Origin: Psychroserpens ponticola
GTDB taxonomy: Bacteria; Bacteroidota; Bacteroidia; Flavobacteriales; Flavobacteriaceae
Assembly: GCF_023556315.2 (NCBI RefSeq)
Contig: NZ_CP116221.1
Span: 2,367,001 to 2,431,000 of the forward strand
DNA length: 64,000 bases
Reading direction: 5' to 3'
The notes under the pieces were generated by a model. It had not been told where the DNA came from. It ran no database searches and saw nothing but the letters and a program-made list of their open reading frames with translations. Position 1 is the stretch's first letter; each line of letters opens with the position of its first letter. Of the stretch, positions 1 to 11,011 are shown in pieces. A program made the translations under genes and the position numbers.

Positions 1-493
1 CTTTCTTTTCAAGTTTAAAATCTAATTCTTTAATGAGCACATTTGCCTCAGCTAAATAGTCTGAATCTGGATACTTATTAATAAATAACTGTAATTTCTC
101 AAGAGCTTCAACAGTTTCTCTTTGTTCTTTTGAATAGACAGGAGACAACATATAGTAACTTTTAGCTGACAAAAAAGATGCTTCTTGAGCTTTATCACTT
201 CTTGGATAACTATTTTCAAAACGTTCAAAATGGTATCCTGAAATATGATAATCTTTTAATTCATATGAACACATAGCACTCATAAACATCAATCTCTCTG
301 CTTGAGGTTTACCTCTATATTTTGGTACGACTTGATCAAAAAGCTTATTAGCTTTCGAATACTTACCATTTTCGAATAACTTAGTAGCCATATCTAGTTT
401 AACCTTAACGTCTTCAGATTTCAAGGCTTTTTGGTACTCACTACAAGACGATAGTGTAATGGCTAATATAAGGATGTAAACAAATTTCTTCAT
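1..493 (-). CDS. bamD: Outer membrane assembly lipoprotein BamD, 3' end outside window
   Basis: Reading leftwards from an ATG at 493, the protein starts MKKFVYILILAITLSSC, a lipoprotein signal with the lipidated cysteine at residue 17, followed by SEYQKALKSEDV and helical TPR-like repeats. This matches BamD, the lipoprotein partner of BamA that helps insert beta-barrel proteins into the outer membrane. About 164 codons are visible and the C-terminal part lies beyond base 1. It follows dapA on the same strand, an order common in Flavobacteriaceae. The family call is from recognition of the N-terminus and repeats. Confidence 0.87.
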   Translation of the reverse strand, partial: MKKFVYILILAITLSSCSEYQKALKSEDVKVKLDMATKLFENGKYSKANKLFDQVVPKYRGKPQAERLMFMSAMCSYELKDYHISGYHFERFENSYPRSDKAQEASFLSAKSYYMLSPVYSKEQRETVEALEKLQLFINKYPDSDYLAEANVLIKELDFKLEKK

Positions 494-510
494 AAATAAA
501 AAACAGGTTG

Positions 511-518
511 CAAAAGTA
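511..518 (-). promoter_or_regulatory. Possible -7 promoter box for bamD
   Basis: The minus strand reads TACTTTTG, fitting the Bacteroidetes -7 consensus TAnnTTTG, about 18 bases before the bamD start codon. No TTG sits at the expected -33 distance, so the support is the single box and its position. Confidence 0.3.
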
Positions 519-616
519 CGCATTTCTAGCGTATAATAAAAACTAATATTTGATGCTAAAATAAACGTTGAAAACAGAGCATAAGTATGTTTAAGTATAT
601 TTTAACTTTTTAAAAA

Positions 617-1495
617 TTAACCGAGTACTTGAAGAGCTTCTTTTATTTCTTCTTTCAATGTTTTTGTTGCTTCTACTAACGGCAATCTTACATTCGATTT
701 AGCGAGATTAAGCGTTTCTAAAACTGCTTTTATTCCTGCAGGATTATTTTCAGAAAAAATTAAACTCGTTATATCCATCAATTTAAAGTGAATGGCATAA
801 GCTTGCTTAGCATGTCCTTCTAATCCTAATCGAATCATTTCAGAAAATTGCTTTGGCAACGCTTGCCCTATTACAGAAATAACACCTGCTCCACCAGCTA
901 AAACAACACCTAGCACCAAATCATCATCTCCTGAAATTATCAAGAAATCATCAGGTTTATCTCTTAATAATTTTAAGTACTGATGCACATTGTTTCCAGC
1001 TTCTTTTACTGCTATTATATTATTGAAATCTTTTGCTAAACGCAATGTTGTTTCTGGCGACATGTTTGATGAAGTACGTCCAGGAACATTATACATTATA
1101 ATATCAATTGGACAAGCCTTAGATATCGCTTTAAAATGTTGATATATGCCTTCTTGTGTAGGTTTACTATAATATGGAGAAACAGAAAGAATCCCATCAA
1201 TCTCACTTAAATTAGTGGATTCAATTTCATTGATAACTTCTGCAGTGTTATTACCACCAATTCCTAATACCAAAGGCACTCTACCTTTATTAGCTGAGAT
1301 GATTGTAGCACTAATATCTTTCTTTTCTTCTTTTGTTATGGTTACACTTTCTCCTGTTGTACCAGAAATAACAATATAATCTATACCGTTTTCAATATTA
1401 AAGTCTACCAAATTCCTTAGTGCTTCATGATCTACAGATAAATCATCTTTAAAAGGTGTAATTATGGCGATTCCTGTACCTTGAAATTTTGTCAT
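617..1495 (-). CDS. dapA: 4-hydroxy-tetrahydrodipicolinate synthase
   Basis: This 292-residue protein condenses pyruvate with aspartate semialdehyde, the first committed step of lysine and diaminopimelate synthesis. Visible landmarks are GTTGES (residues 45-50) for substrate binding, the catalytic tyrosine in IIMYNVPGR (Y135) and the Schiff-base lysine in IAVKEAG (K164). Length is normal for the family. Its ATG is at 1495, next to the stop of the DUF6913 gene, so the two are surely co-transcribed with bamD following. Nothing is missing or unusual. Confidence 0.96.
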   Translation of the reverse strand: MTKFQGTGIAIITPFKDDLSVDHEALRNLVDFNIENGIDYIVISGTTGESVTITKEEKKDISATIISANKGRVPLVLGIGGNNTAEVINEIESTNLSEIDGILSVSPYYSKPTQEGIYQHFKAISKACPIDIIMYNVPGRTSSNMSPETTLRLAKDFNNIIAVKEAGNNVHQYLKLLRDKPDDFLIISGDDDLVLGVVLAGGAGVISVIGQALPKQFSEMIRLGLEGHAKQAYAIHFKLMDITSLIFSENNPAGIKAVLETLNLAKSNVRLPLVEATKTLKEEIKEALQVLG

Positions 1496-2014
1496 TTATA
1501 ATTTATTTAAAACCGTTAAGTATTTTTTTAATTCAATTTTAAAAAGTTGAAATTCTTTAGTTTGAACATCTATCATTAAATCAAATACACGTTTATCATC
1601 TTGAATTAAACCGACTTTAAAATTGGCTTTTGAAGCTGTAGTAATCAGCTTTAATTCTAAACTTTCATTTTTATAAAAACTAATTAAAACATCAAATTCA
1701 GTATCGATAAAAGATTGTAAATCGATGTTATTTATTTTGCCTTTCCATCCAAAATCTTTAGGATTAAAATACGTATCCCAAAGTGGATTTGCATCTTTAA
1801 CATCATCAATAAATGCGATTACTTTAGTCTTTGCTGGTGAAATCCCAAGTTCATTAAAAAAGCTTCTAAAAGCATCAAAATCTGAAAATTCAGTCATATT
1901 CAAAATAACGCCAACCGAATTCATTTTCCTATTACTAACTGCTACTTGTCGTGCATTTAGCAATTTGTTAATATATTTTTGATTAGAATTTGCCTTAAAT
2001 GCCTTTAAAATCAT
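1496..2014 (-). CDS. DUF6913 family protein
   Basis: This 172-residue protein has no signal peptide or membrane segment. It is a mixed alpha/beta protein starting MILKAFKANSNQKYINKLLN and has a basic N-terminal helix. I recognise it as the flavobacterial family that regularly precedes dapA; its function is not known. The gene is directly fused in layout to dapA with no spacer, implying one transcript. No catalytic motif could be identified. Confidence 0.7.
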   Translation of the reverse strand: MILKAFKANSNQKYINKLLNARQVAVSNRKMNSVGVILNMTEFSDFDAFRSFFNELGISPAKTKVIAFIDDVKDANPLWDTYFNPKDFGWKGKINNIDLQSFIDTEFDVLISFYKNESLELKLITTASKANFKVGLIQDDKRVFDLMIDVQTKEFQLFKIELKKYLTVLNKL

Positions 2015-2032
2015 TTATATTTATGCTTTGTA

Positions 2033-2040
2033 CAAATGTA
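2033..2040 (-). promoter_or_regulatory. Possible -7 promoter box for the DUF6913-dapA-bamD unit
   Basis: The minus strand reads TACATTTG, a full match to TAnnTTTG, about 19 bases before the DUF6913 start codon. There is no convincing TTG at the usual 19-base spacing. Confidence 0.35.
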
Positions 2041-2086
2041 GTAAAAAAGTCGCTGCATGTTTTGTTAACAATTGCATAAATCCCTT

Positions 2087-2842
2087 ATGAAAAACATCTT
2101 TTTTTTAATAGGCTTATCCTTAATTCTGTTTACGTCTTGCAAGTCTAATAATCTCTATAAAATTGAAGGTAGACAAATTGCCATTACAGATAGTCTTAAG
2201 ACCAATCAATCTATAGAAGATTACATAAAACCTTACAGAATTCAGATTAATAAAAGCCTTGATAGTGTGATTTCATATGCCAAAGACACCTATTCAAAAA
2301 AAGACGGTTTCCTCAACACTGCCATAGGCAATATGATGGCAGATGCTGTATATGAGCAATCAAATCCAATATTTAAAGCAAGAACTGGACATACAATAGA
2401 TTTGGTTTTACTTAATCATGGAGGTATTCGTTCTATTATTTCTAAAGGAAATATTACAACTAGAACTGCTTATAATGTCATGCCTTTTGAAAACTCAGTG
2501 GTCGTTGTTACAATGAAAGGCAATAAAGTCAAAGAATTAGTTGATTATTTAGTTAGAGATCAACGTCCACATCCAATATATGGATTACAAATTGTTTTAA
2601 ATGAAGACTTACAGTTAAAATCAGCGACTATTAATGGCAAAAATATTGAAGACAATAAAAGCTATTACGTTGCAACAAATGATTATTTATATAGTGGTGG
2701 TGATAAAATGATCTTTTTTAAGCCAAATGAACATTTAGATGACCTTAACTATAAAATTAGAAATGTATTAATCGATTATTTCACAAAAAAAGACACAATT
2801 GCACCTGTAATTGATGACCGATTTATACAAATAAAACACTAG
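2087..2842 (+). CDS. 5'-nucleotidase C-terminal domain lipoprotein
   Basis: The likely start is the ATG at 2087, giving a signal peptide MKNIFFLIGLSLILFTSC whose cysteine (residue 18) ends a lipobox; an upstream in-frame TTG at 2072 would blunt the signal. The 251-residue protein carries the substrate-binding C-terminal domain of 5'-nucleotidases, with NHGGIR, a ...NVMPFEN segment and YSGGDKM. The matching catalytic metallophosphatase domain is the next gene, four bases downstream, so one enzyme appears split into two polypeptides. Expected to act at the cell surface or periplasm in nucleotide scavenging. Confidence 0.82.
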   Translation: MKNIFFLIGLSLILFTSCKSNNLYKIEGRQIAITDSLKTNQSIEDYIKPYRIQINKSLDSVISYAKDTYSKKDGFLNTAIGNMMADAVYEQSNPIFKARTGHTIDLVLLNHGGIRSIISKGNITTRTAYNVMPFENSVVVVTMKGNKVKELVDYLVRDQRPHPIYGLQIVLNEDLQLKSATINGKNIEDNKSYYVATNDYLYSGGDKMIFFKPNEHLDDLNYKIRNVLIDYFTKKDTIAPVIDDRFIQIKH

Positions 2843-2846
2843 CCCA

Positions 2847-3758
2847 ATGAAAAGAAGAGCGTTTATTCAACAAACAACTGCAGCTACTGCTTTAATCGGA
2901 CTTGGTGGTTTTGGTTTATCGTCATTTAAATCGTCACAGAAAAAAATCACAATTTTACACACCAACGATGTGCATAGCCACGTTGACCCATTTGGTCCCA
3001 ACGATGGTAGAAATCCAAATAAAGGTGGCGTAGCTAGACGTGCTAGTTTAATTACTTCTATAAGAAAAGAAAATCCAAATACCTTATTATTAGATGCAGG
3101 TGACATTTTTCAAGGCACACCTTATTTTAATTATTATGGAGGTGAGCTAGAATTTAAACTAATGAGCATGCTTAAATATGATGTTGCAACCATAGGAAAT
3201 CATGACTTTGACAATGGTATTGATGGGTTATTTGCACAATTACCTCATGCAGATTTCGACTTTGTTTCGGCAAATTATGATTTTTCAAATACTATTATGG
3301 ATACGCATGTCAAGCCATATAAAATCATAATTAAAGATGGAATTAAAATCGGAATATTCGGTTTAGGTGTTCAACTAACCGGATTAGTAAATCAAGACTT
3401 ATACAAAGAAACCGTCTACAATGATCCTACTGAAACCGCTCAAGATATGAGTCGGATTTTAAAAGAAGACGAACACTGCGATCTTATTATTTGTTTATCC
3501 CATTTAGGTTATGATTATAGTAATAAGCCTCATAGAATAAGTGATTTAAAACTGGCTGAAGCAACAAAAGATATTGATTTGATTATTGGTGGTCACACAC
3601 ATACATTCTTAGACAAACCAACTGTTGTAAAAAATAAAAATGGCAAAAAAACGCTAGTAAATCAAGTTGGTTGCTACGGAATTAATTTAGGTAAAATTGA
3701 TTTCTATTTTGATTCTAATAAAAATAAATCAGCTAATGGCACATCAATTATTGTTTAA
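2847..3758 (+). CDS. 5'-nucleotidase catalytic (metallophosphatase) domain protein
   Basis: This 303-residue protein starts with a twin-arginine-like leader (KRRAFIQQTT followed by an alanine/glycine-rich stretch), which suggests Tat export. The calcineurin-like metal-binding motifs are present in order: LHTNDVHSH (about residues 38-45), DAGDIFQGT, TIGNHDFDNG, a HLGYD segment and GGHTHTF. It lacks the C-terminal substrate domain, which the preceding gene encodes. Together they would hydrolyse nucleoside 5'-monophosphates or related phosphoesters in the periplasm. Confidence 0.85.
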   Translation: MKRRAFIQQTTAATALIGLGGFGLSSFKSSQKKITILHTNDVHSHVDPFGPNDGRNPNKGGVARRASLITSIRKENPNTLLLDAGDIFQGTPYFNYYGGELEFKLMSMLKYDVATIGNHDFDNGIDGLFAQLPHADFDFVSANYDFSNTIMDTHVKPYKIIIKDGIKIGIFGLGVQLTGLVNQDLYKETVYNDPTETAQDMSRILKEDEHCDLIICLSHLGYDYSNKPHRISDLKLAEATKDIDLIIGGHTHTFLDKPTVVKNKNGKKTLVNQVGCYGINLGKIDFYFDSNKNKSANGTSIIV

Positions 3759-3771
3759 AACAATGATTCAT

Positions 3772-4599
3772 TTAATCTAATACTCCATCAACTCTAATAT
3801 CACGCAATTCCTGAGTTGTTTGCACAAAATAATCGCTAAACTTCATTTTCTCATCTTCATTCACCATAGTATGGTGATCATAAACATACTTATACAACAG
3901 AAACAAGCCGCTTATATGAAGCGTTCTTTCAAAGACTTCAAACAACCAATAATAGATATATAACGTATTGATATAATCTAAAACATCAGCAAAAACAAAA
4001 CAAAATACCATTAATAAAAAAGTGATGGATTGCCCAGTCTCTTTACTTAAATAGACAGCAAAAGAAAGATAAGTCAATGCTATTAAAGTTATTCCATGAA
4101 ATACATACAACACTAAATTTACTTCGTCTACAAAATTTTCTTTTGCAACCTCGAAAAGCACATATAAAAAATAAGAATTTAGTAATAATACGAGGATTAA
4201 ATAGACAGATACTAGGCTATCAAATTTTATTTTTTTAAGCTTTCCAAGCAATATAAAAATTAGCAATAAATAAGCTCCAATATACATGCTTTTAGAGAGT
4301 TTTAGCATGATCTCACCAAAACTAAACACTGCAAAAGCATCTCCTATAAAAAATATTAAAAACGTAGTTAAAAACACATTCGCCATTGTATTCAATTGAC
4401 AAAAATAGAAAGTCATCAAAATGGTAACAGTAATAAGCTTGACCGTTTTAGGCACCATTATAGAATTGAAATAAGTTGCTACTGCAGAACACAAAACAAT
4501 GACTACAAGAACAAGAACCATAATCAAATTTGGTTTAAATTTACGGGCTTTTTTCATGATATTTCTAATAAGTAGGTAAGCAAACATACAAAAAAACAT
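3772..4599 (-). CDS. Polytopic membrane protein of unknown function
   Basis: This protein of up to 275 residues has seven or eight hydrophobic segments and a hydrophilic C-terminal tail of about 40 residues (YDHHTMVNEDEK...). A second start at 4557 (MKKARKF) would remove a short hydrophobic N-terminus, and I cannot decide between the two. The general build resembles the second membrane gene at 5086-5832, on the same strand beyond the intervening DoxX gene. No known motif was recognised. It converges with the nucleotidase gene, and no clear terminator lies between them. Confidence 0.6.
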   Translation of the reverse strand: MFFCMFAYLLIRNIMKKARKFKPNLIMVLVLVVIVLCSAVATYFNSIMVPKTVKLITVTILMTFYFCQLNTMANVFLTTFLIFFIGDAFAVFSFGEIMLKLSKSMYIGAYLLLIFILLGKLKKIKFDSLVSVYLILVLLLNSYFLYVLFEVAKENFVDEVNLVLYVFHGITLIALTYLSFAVYLSKETGQSITFLLMVFCFVFADVLDYINTLYIYYWLFEVFERTLHISGLFLLYKYVYDHHTMVNEDEKMKFSDYFVQTTQELRDIRVDGVLD

Positions 4600-4705
4600 G
4601 TAGTTAAACGGTATTTATACGTATTTTATCGATTATAATGATGATTTCAACCTGTTTTTGTAGTTTTTTTGAAATGTTACGTCTAATCATTAAATCATAA
4701 TTAGC

Positions 4706-5089
4706 ATGAAAAAATATTTTCCATTAGTTTTAAGAATAATAGTTGCAATAATTTTGATTCAAACGTTGAGATTTAAGTTTTCTGCTCATCCTGATAGTGT
4801 TTACATTTTCACCAAAGTAGGATTAGAACCTATTGGTAGAATTGGTATTGGAATTGCAGAACTTATTGCTGGTATTTTACTTTTTTTTAGAAAAACTGCT
4901 TGGACTGGAGCAATATTAACACTAGGAATTATTGGAGGTGCAATTATGATGCATCTCACAAAATTAGGAATCGAAATACATGGTGATGGTGGTGTTTTGT
5001 TTGGTACAGCTATAGTAACTTTTATACTTTCTGGGATTATACTATATAGTTACAGAAAAGACATTCCAATAATTGGCAAACGACTTTAA
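4706..5089 (+). CDS. DoxX-like small membrane protein
   Basis: This 127-residue protein has four hydrophobic segments. The pattern (FKFSAHPDSVYIFTKVG, a GIAELIAGILLFF helix, then GGAIMMHLTKLGIEIHGDGG) is that of DoxX/DoxD-family proteins. These sit in the inner membrane, and some members work with thioredoxin-like or redox proteins; its substrate is unknown. It lies between two similar membrane genes of opposite orientation, and its last bases overlap the 3' end of the next one. Confidence 0.72.
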   Translation: MKKYFPLVLRIIVAIILIQTLRFKFSAHPDSVYIFTKVGLEPIGRIGIGIAELIAGILLFFRKTAWTGAILTLGIIGGAIMMHLTKLGIEIHGDGGVLFGTAIVTFILSGIILYSYRKDIPIIGKRL

Positions 5090-5832
5090 TCTGAAACAGG
5101 TATATCAACATCCTGTTGACTATAATCTACTATTTGTCTATTTTCTAGACGTGATTGTAAATAAAAGAACAGAAAAGCAAACACTAAAAACAAAGAGCAC
5201 AGAACATTAAGTAAATTAAATTCTGCAATATAAAAGTAAGCAAGCTGAATGACTTCAGAAAACATAATACAAATAGTCCCAAGAAGTAAGTTCATCGATT
5301 TTTTATCATCTTTAGACATATAATTTATAAGCGCTAATGCCATTAATAGCATAATTACTGCGTTATAAAATAACTCCAAGTAGTATTCATTAGTATTAAA
5401 TTCTTTTTTAGCTGTATCTGAAACGAAATACACAAAAAATAAACTGAGTACAAATAACAAAACAATTTGAATTGGAAATTTAACAACTATTCTTTTCATG
5501 TTCATTCCAACTGTAATTCTAGCTACTAAAAACAAGTAAGACAATATATAAAGGGTATTCCCTATATAATAATAATAGTCTATTTCTTCAGCTATATCTA
5601 AGTCAACTACCCATGTAAAGTAATTAAATACTTCAGCTAAAACGAAGACTATTAAAAAGGATAAGAAAAGAGGATGTCTATTTTTTATTCTAATTACATA
5701 TAAGGCAGTCAGCATAACAATAGTTAAAGCTCTCACTCCAGCAGCCTCAACTTCAAGACCCTTGAACTGTAATCCAAGAAAAAACAAACTAAGAACTAAA
5801 GTAAGCGCTCCTAAAAATTTCCCTATCTGCAT
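5086..5832 (-). CDS. Polytopic membrane protein of unknown function
   Basis: This 248-residue protein has about seven or eight hydrophobic segments and a short polar C-terminal tail (LQSRLENRQIVDYSQQDVDIPV). Overall length, the segment order and a final aromatic-rich helix before the tail recall the protein encoded at 3772-4599, so the two may be diverged paralogues. The 3' end overlaps the DoxX gene by four bases. No enzymatic motif is visible and I do not recognise a named family. Confidence 0.6.
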   Translation of the reverse strand: MQIGKFLGALTLVLSLFFLGLQFKGLEVEAAGVRALTIVMLTALYVIRIKNRHPLFLSFLIVFVLAEVFNYFTWVVDLDIAEEIDYYYYIGNTLYILSYLFLVARITVGMNMKRIVVKFPIQIVLLFVLSLFFVYFVSDTAKKEFNTNEYYLELFYNAVIMLLMALALINYMSKDDKKSMNLLLGTICIMFSEVIQLAYFYIAEFNLLNVLCSLFLVFAFLFFYLQSRLENRQIVDYSQQDVDIPVSD

Positions 5833-5930
5833 ATTATTATCTCATTATTAATGAAGCAAATATAAAAATAACTTGATATTAAACGTTTAAAATCTTATTT
5901 AATCGATAAGATACATTTAAAAGTAAGAAT

Positions 5931-7952
<2,022 letters not shown>

Positions 7953-8039
7953 CTACTTTAAATTCAAAGCATCTAATATACTAAAATGAATGTCAGAATA
8001 ATTGTGATTCACTTACTTTTTATCAGCTTTTTATTCAAG

Positions 8040-8909
8040 TTATTTTATCCCTTTTATCATTCGGTCTTTACCAAATATATCCGTTTTCAGTTCAATCGAT
8101 TTGAAACCAAAATCATTAAGAAGCTGAATCATATCTTCGCCTAAATATTCATTAATTTCCAGATACAAAGCTCCTTTATCCTTAAGATTTAATTGCGCAA
8201 ATTCACAAATGACTTTATAAAACTGTAACGGATTATCATCTTCAACAAATAAAGCTAAATGCGGCTCGTTGTCCAGAACATTAGGCTTGATTTCTTCTTT
8301 TTCTAAATTGCGAACGTAAGGTGGATTAGATACAATGATGTCAAATTTATGAGATACTGAAATCAGTTTAGCATGACTTGGATTTAAAATATCATCATGA
8401 ATAAAGCCGACTACTACTTTATTCAATTCTGAATTCTGCTCAGCAATGCTTAAAGCTTCTTTAGAAACATCTAGAGCTGAAACATTTGCTTTAGCTAAGT
8501 TTTTAGCTAATGAAATAGCAATACAACCTGTTCCAGTTCCGATATCAAGGATATTTAAAGACTTTTCTACAGTGTTCGAAGTGACATCTTCCAAAATAAA
8601 AGTTACTAATTCTTCGGTTTCTGGTCTCGGAATTAAAGTATGCTTATTGACTTTAAAGGACAACCCATAAAATTCGGTTTCACCTATAACATATTGTATG
8701 GGTTTATGGTTCTTTAAATCTGATAACGCATTTAAAAACAATATGCCTTGTTTAGCTGTTATGTTATATTCAGGATTTAAGACCAATTGAATTCGTTTTG
8801 ATTCTAAGTAGTGTTCCATTAAAATACCAAAGAATGAATTGACTTCATCTTTACCATATAATGCATCTAATTCCGTGTGATAATTGTTTAGAATATCTTT
8901 TAAAACCAA
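8040..8909 (-). CDS. prmC: Peptide chain release factor N5-glutamine methyltransferase
   Basis: This 289-residue methyltransferase modifies the glutamine of the GGQ motif in release factors RF1 and RF2, using S-adenosylmethionine. The S-adenosylmethionine loop ILDIGTGTGCIAISLA and the NPPY catalytic motif in IIVSNPPYVRN are present, behind the helical N-terminal substrate domain. The only in-frame start after the upstream stop is a TTG at 8909, so a TTG start is likely. A short palindromic repeat separates it from the next minus-strand gene. Confidence 0.92.
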   Translation of the reverse strand: MVLKDILNNYHTELDALYGKDEVNSFFGILMEHYLESKRIQLVLNPEYNITAKQGILFLNALSDLKNHKPIQYVIGETEFYGLSFKVNKHTLIPRPETEELVTFILEDVTSNTVEKSLNILDIGTGTGCIAISLAKNLAKANVSALDVSKEALSIAEQNSELNKVVVGFIHDDILNPSHAKLISVSHKFDIIVSNPPYVRNLEKEEIKPNVLDNEPHLALFVEDDNPLQFYKVICEFAQLNLKDKGALYLEINEYLGEDMIQLLNDFGFKSIELKTDIFGKDRMIKGIK

Positions 8910-8925
8910 ATCTTAAGTTTAAAAT

Positions 8926-8952
8926 AGGTCTCGACTGCGCTTGACCTGACAG
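8926..8952. repeat. Short interspersed repeat, copy 1
   Basis: This 27-base stretch contains GGTCTCGACTGCGCTTGACC followed by TGACAG. It differs by one base from the copy at 11023-11049. GGTC and GACC at its ends can pair, and the TCGA tetramers form an imperfect dyad. It lies between prmC and the acetyltransferase gene. I recall similar sequences recurring in flavobacterial genomes, but only the copies in this window are seen directly. Confidence 0.7.
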
Positions 8953-8963
8953 TTAATTAAAAA

Positions 8964-9455
8964 TTATAAATTTTTCATCATCCAAACACCACATGAATAA
9001 TGACCTGTATTTCCTAAAGGCTCTTCTCTATGCTCAAATCCGTAGTCTTCATAAATATGAATCGCAGCTTTTAATTGTAAAGCCGATTCGAGATAACAGG
9101 TTTCAAATTCGAAGTCTTTTGCAGCTTTCAAACAGGCTTCAAACATCTTTCTACCAAAGCCTTTTCCGCGTACTTTTGGCGAAAAATACATCTTTTGTAA
9201 CTCGCAAACATTTCCATCAAAATTTTTCAATTGTTTTATTCCAGCTCCTCCAAAAACTTCAGTGCTACTGGCAACAACATAATACACTTCTTTATCACCT
9301 TGATAAGATTCGTACATTAAAGGTGTTTCGGCATCTTCATAAGCTGTGCCTTTTAATGGAATTTTAAATTCTGGAAAACAACCTTTTATAACAGCTTCAA
9401 TTTGCGGGTTGTCTTCTGGACGGATTTCTCGTATAACAATAGTATCTTTGCTCAC
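8964..9455 (-). CDS. GNAT family N-acetyltransferase
   Basis: This 163-residue protein has the GNAT fold: an IREIRPEDN start strand, a YVVASSTEVFGGAGIKQL core, the acetyl-CoA loop around SPKVRGKGFGRKMFEACL (the R/Q-x-x-G-x-G/A motif as RGKGFG), and a YEDYGFEHREE end. It transfers an acetyl group from acetyl-CoA to an unknown amine, probably a small molecule or protein N-terminus. It lies downstream of no obvious partner and its target cannot be deduced. Confidence 0.85.
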   Translation of the reverse strand: MSKDTIVIREIRPEDNPQIEAVIKGCFPEFKIPLKGTAYEDAETPLMYESYQGDKEVYYVVASSTEVFGGAGIKQLKNFDGNVCELQKMYFSPKVRGKGFGRKMFEACLKAAKDFEFETCYLESALQLKAAIHIYEDYGFEHREEPLGNTGHYSCGVWMMKNL

Positions 9456-9508
9456 TTTAATAATCTATTTTTGCGCTGTGAAGATAGTACAAATCTAAAA
9501 ACACTAAT

Positions 9509-9964
9509 ATGAAGAAACTTATAATCTTATCAACATTAGTCTTCACTTTTATATCCTGTTCGGTTAAAGAAAAGCCTAAATTTTTACGTGTTGAAAATAT
9601 TAAAGTTTTAGAATCCACAAGCAAAACGATTACTTTAACTGCTGATGCTTTATTTATGAATCCAAATGATATTGGAGGCGAATTAAAAACTGACGGAATA
9701 AAAGTAATTGTAAATGGTAATGAAATGGCTTCAGTATCTACAGAATCTTTTAAAGTTCCAGCAAAAAAAGAATTTTCAATTCCGCTTAGAGCTGATGTTC
9801 CAACAGATAGTTTGTTTAGTGATAAAAATTTAAGTGGTTTACTAGGAAGTTTATTCAACAAAAAAATGAAAGTGCAATATAAAGGAGATATAAAATATAA
9901 AGTTTTAGGCTTTTCGCATACCTATACGGTTGACGAAACTGAAGATGTTAAAATAAAATTCTAA
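9509..9964 (+). CDS. LEA type 2 (WHy domain) lipoprotein
   Basis: This 151-residue protein begins with a lipoprotein signal (MKKLIILSTLVFTFISC, cysteine at 17). The mature part has the beta-rich LEA-2/WHy pattern, including ALFMNPNDIGGELKTDGIKV and a KVPAKKEFSIPLRADVP strand. Such domains are thought to stabilise or bind hydrophobic partners; the bacterial role is unknown. It directly abuts ribD with no spacer, suggesting co-transcription rather than shared function. Confidence 0.75.
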   Translation: MKKLIILSTLVFTFISCSVKEKPKFLRVENIKVLESTSKTITLTADALFMNPNDIGGELKTDGIKVIVNGNEMASVSTESFKVPAKKEFSIPLRADVPTDSLFSDKNLSGLLGSLFNKKMKVQYKGDIKYKVLGFSHTYTVDETEDVKIKF

Positions 9965-11011
9965 TTGACCACTCACGAAACATATATTAAACGCTGTATA
10001 GACATCGCAAAACAAGGTTTAGGCATAACAGCTCCTAATCCGATGGTTGGCAGCATAATTGTTTATGATGGCAAAATTATTGGCGAAGGTTCCACAAGTG
10101 CTTATGGTGGCAATCATGCAGAAGTGAATGCCATCAATTCGGTTAAAGACAAAGAGATACTCAAACAAGCGACCTTATATGTGACGCTTGAACCTTGTTC
10201 GCATATTGGAAAAACGCCTCCATGTTCAGATTTGATTATTAAGCATCAAATTCCAAATGTCGTGATTGGTTGTGTCGATGACAATCCGCAAGTCGCTGGA
10301 AAAGGCATCGCAAAACTTAAAGCATCTGGTTGCCATGTTACAGTAGGAATTTTAGAAGTAGAATGCAAATCACATCACAAGCGGTTTTTTACATTTCACA
10401 ATAAAAAACGACCTTATATTATTTTGAAATGGGCAGAAACGAGTGATGGTTTTATTGCTCCAGCAACAAAAGACAAAAAAGAACCGGTTTGGATTACCAA
10501 TACCTACTCAAAACAATTGGTCCATAAATGGCGAGCTGAAGAACAAGCTATTTTAGTTGGAACCCATACTGCTTTAGAAGATAATCCGAGTTTAACAGTA
10601 AGAAATTGGACAGGAAATAACCCGATTAGAATTGTAATTGACAAAAACAATACACTTCCTAAAGATTTTTCAGTCTTTAATACAGAAGCTGAGACCATCA
10701 TCATTTCTAAAAAAGAAGTAGATTTCAACAAACCCTTAGGACATGAAATTTGCACATTTTTATATTCAAAAAATATCAATTCAGTCATTATTGAAGGTGG
10801 AGCACAGACACTTCAAACCTTTATAGATGAAAACCTTTGGGATGAAGCTCGAGTTTTTAAAGGGACTTCCATTTTTAAAGCTGGAACAAAAGCACCTCAA
10901 TTTTCGGGAGAATTAATTTCTGAAGATCATATTTTAGATGATTCATTGAAGCATTATATAAATCTCACTTCTAATAGTCATCTCGAGCGCAATCGAGAGA
11001 TCTTAATCTGA
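9965..11011 (+). CDS. ribD: Bifunctional riboflavin biosynthesis deaminase/reductase
   Basis: This 348-residue enzyme deaminates and then reduces the pyrimidine intermediate of riboflavin synthesis. The deaminase zinc motifs HAEVNAI and PCSHIGKTPPC are in the first third. The reductase part follows, with KWAETSDGFIA and IIEGGAQTLQTFI. Translation starts at a TTG immediately after the preceding stop codon. The last roughly ten codons (SHLERNREILI) are read through a palindromic interspersed repeat, so the C-terminal tail is probably an accretion and not conserved enzyme sequence. Confidence 0.93.
   Translation: MTTHETYIKRCIDIAKQGLGITAPNPMVGSIIVYDGKIIGEGSTSAYGGNHAEVNAINSVKDKEILKQATLYVTLEPCSHIGKTPPCSDLIIKHQIPNVVIGCVDDNPQVAGKGIAKLKASGCHVTVGILEVECKSHHKRFFTFHNKKRPYIILKWAETSDGFIAPATKDKKEPVWITNTYSKQLVHKWRAEEQAILVGTHTALEDNPSLTVRNWTGNNPIRIVIDKNNTLPKDFSVFNTEAETIIISKKEVDFNKPLGHEICTFLYSKNINSVIIEGGAQTLQTFIDENLWDEARVFKGTSIFKAGTKAPQFSGELISEDHILDDSLKHYINLTSNSHLERNREILI

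Noticed and set aside
7986-8144. 52-codon plus-strand reading frame with a hydrophobic start
   Set aside because: Most of it lies antisense to prmC, there is no promoter or family signature, and AT-rich DNA gives such frames often.
9457-9861. 134-codon minus-strand frame
   Set aside because: It is antisense to the LEA-type lipoprotein gene, which has a clear lipobox and family pattern, so the minus frame is a shadow.
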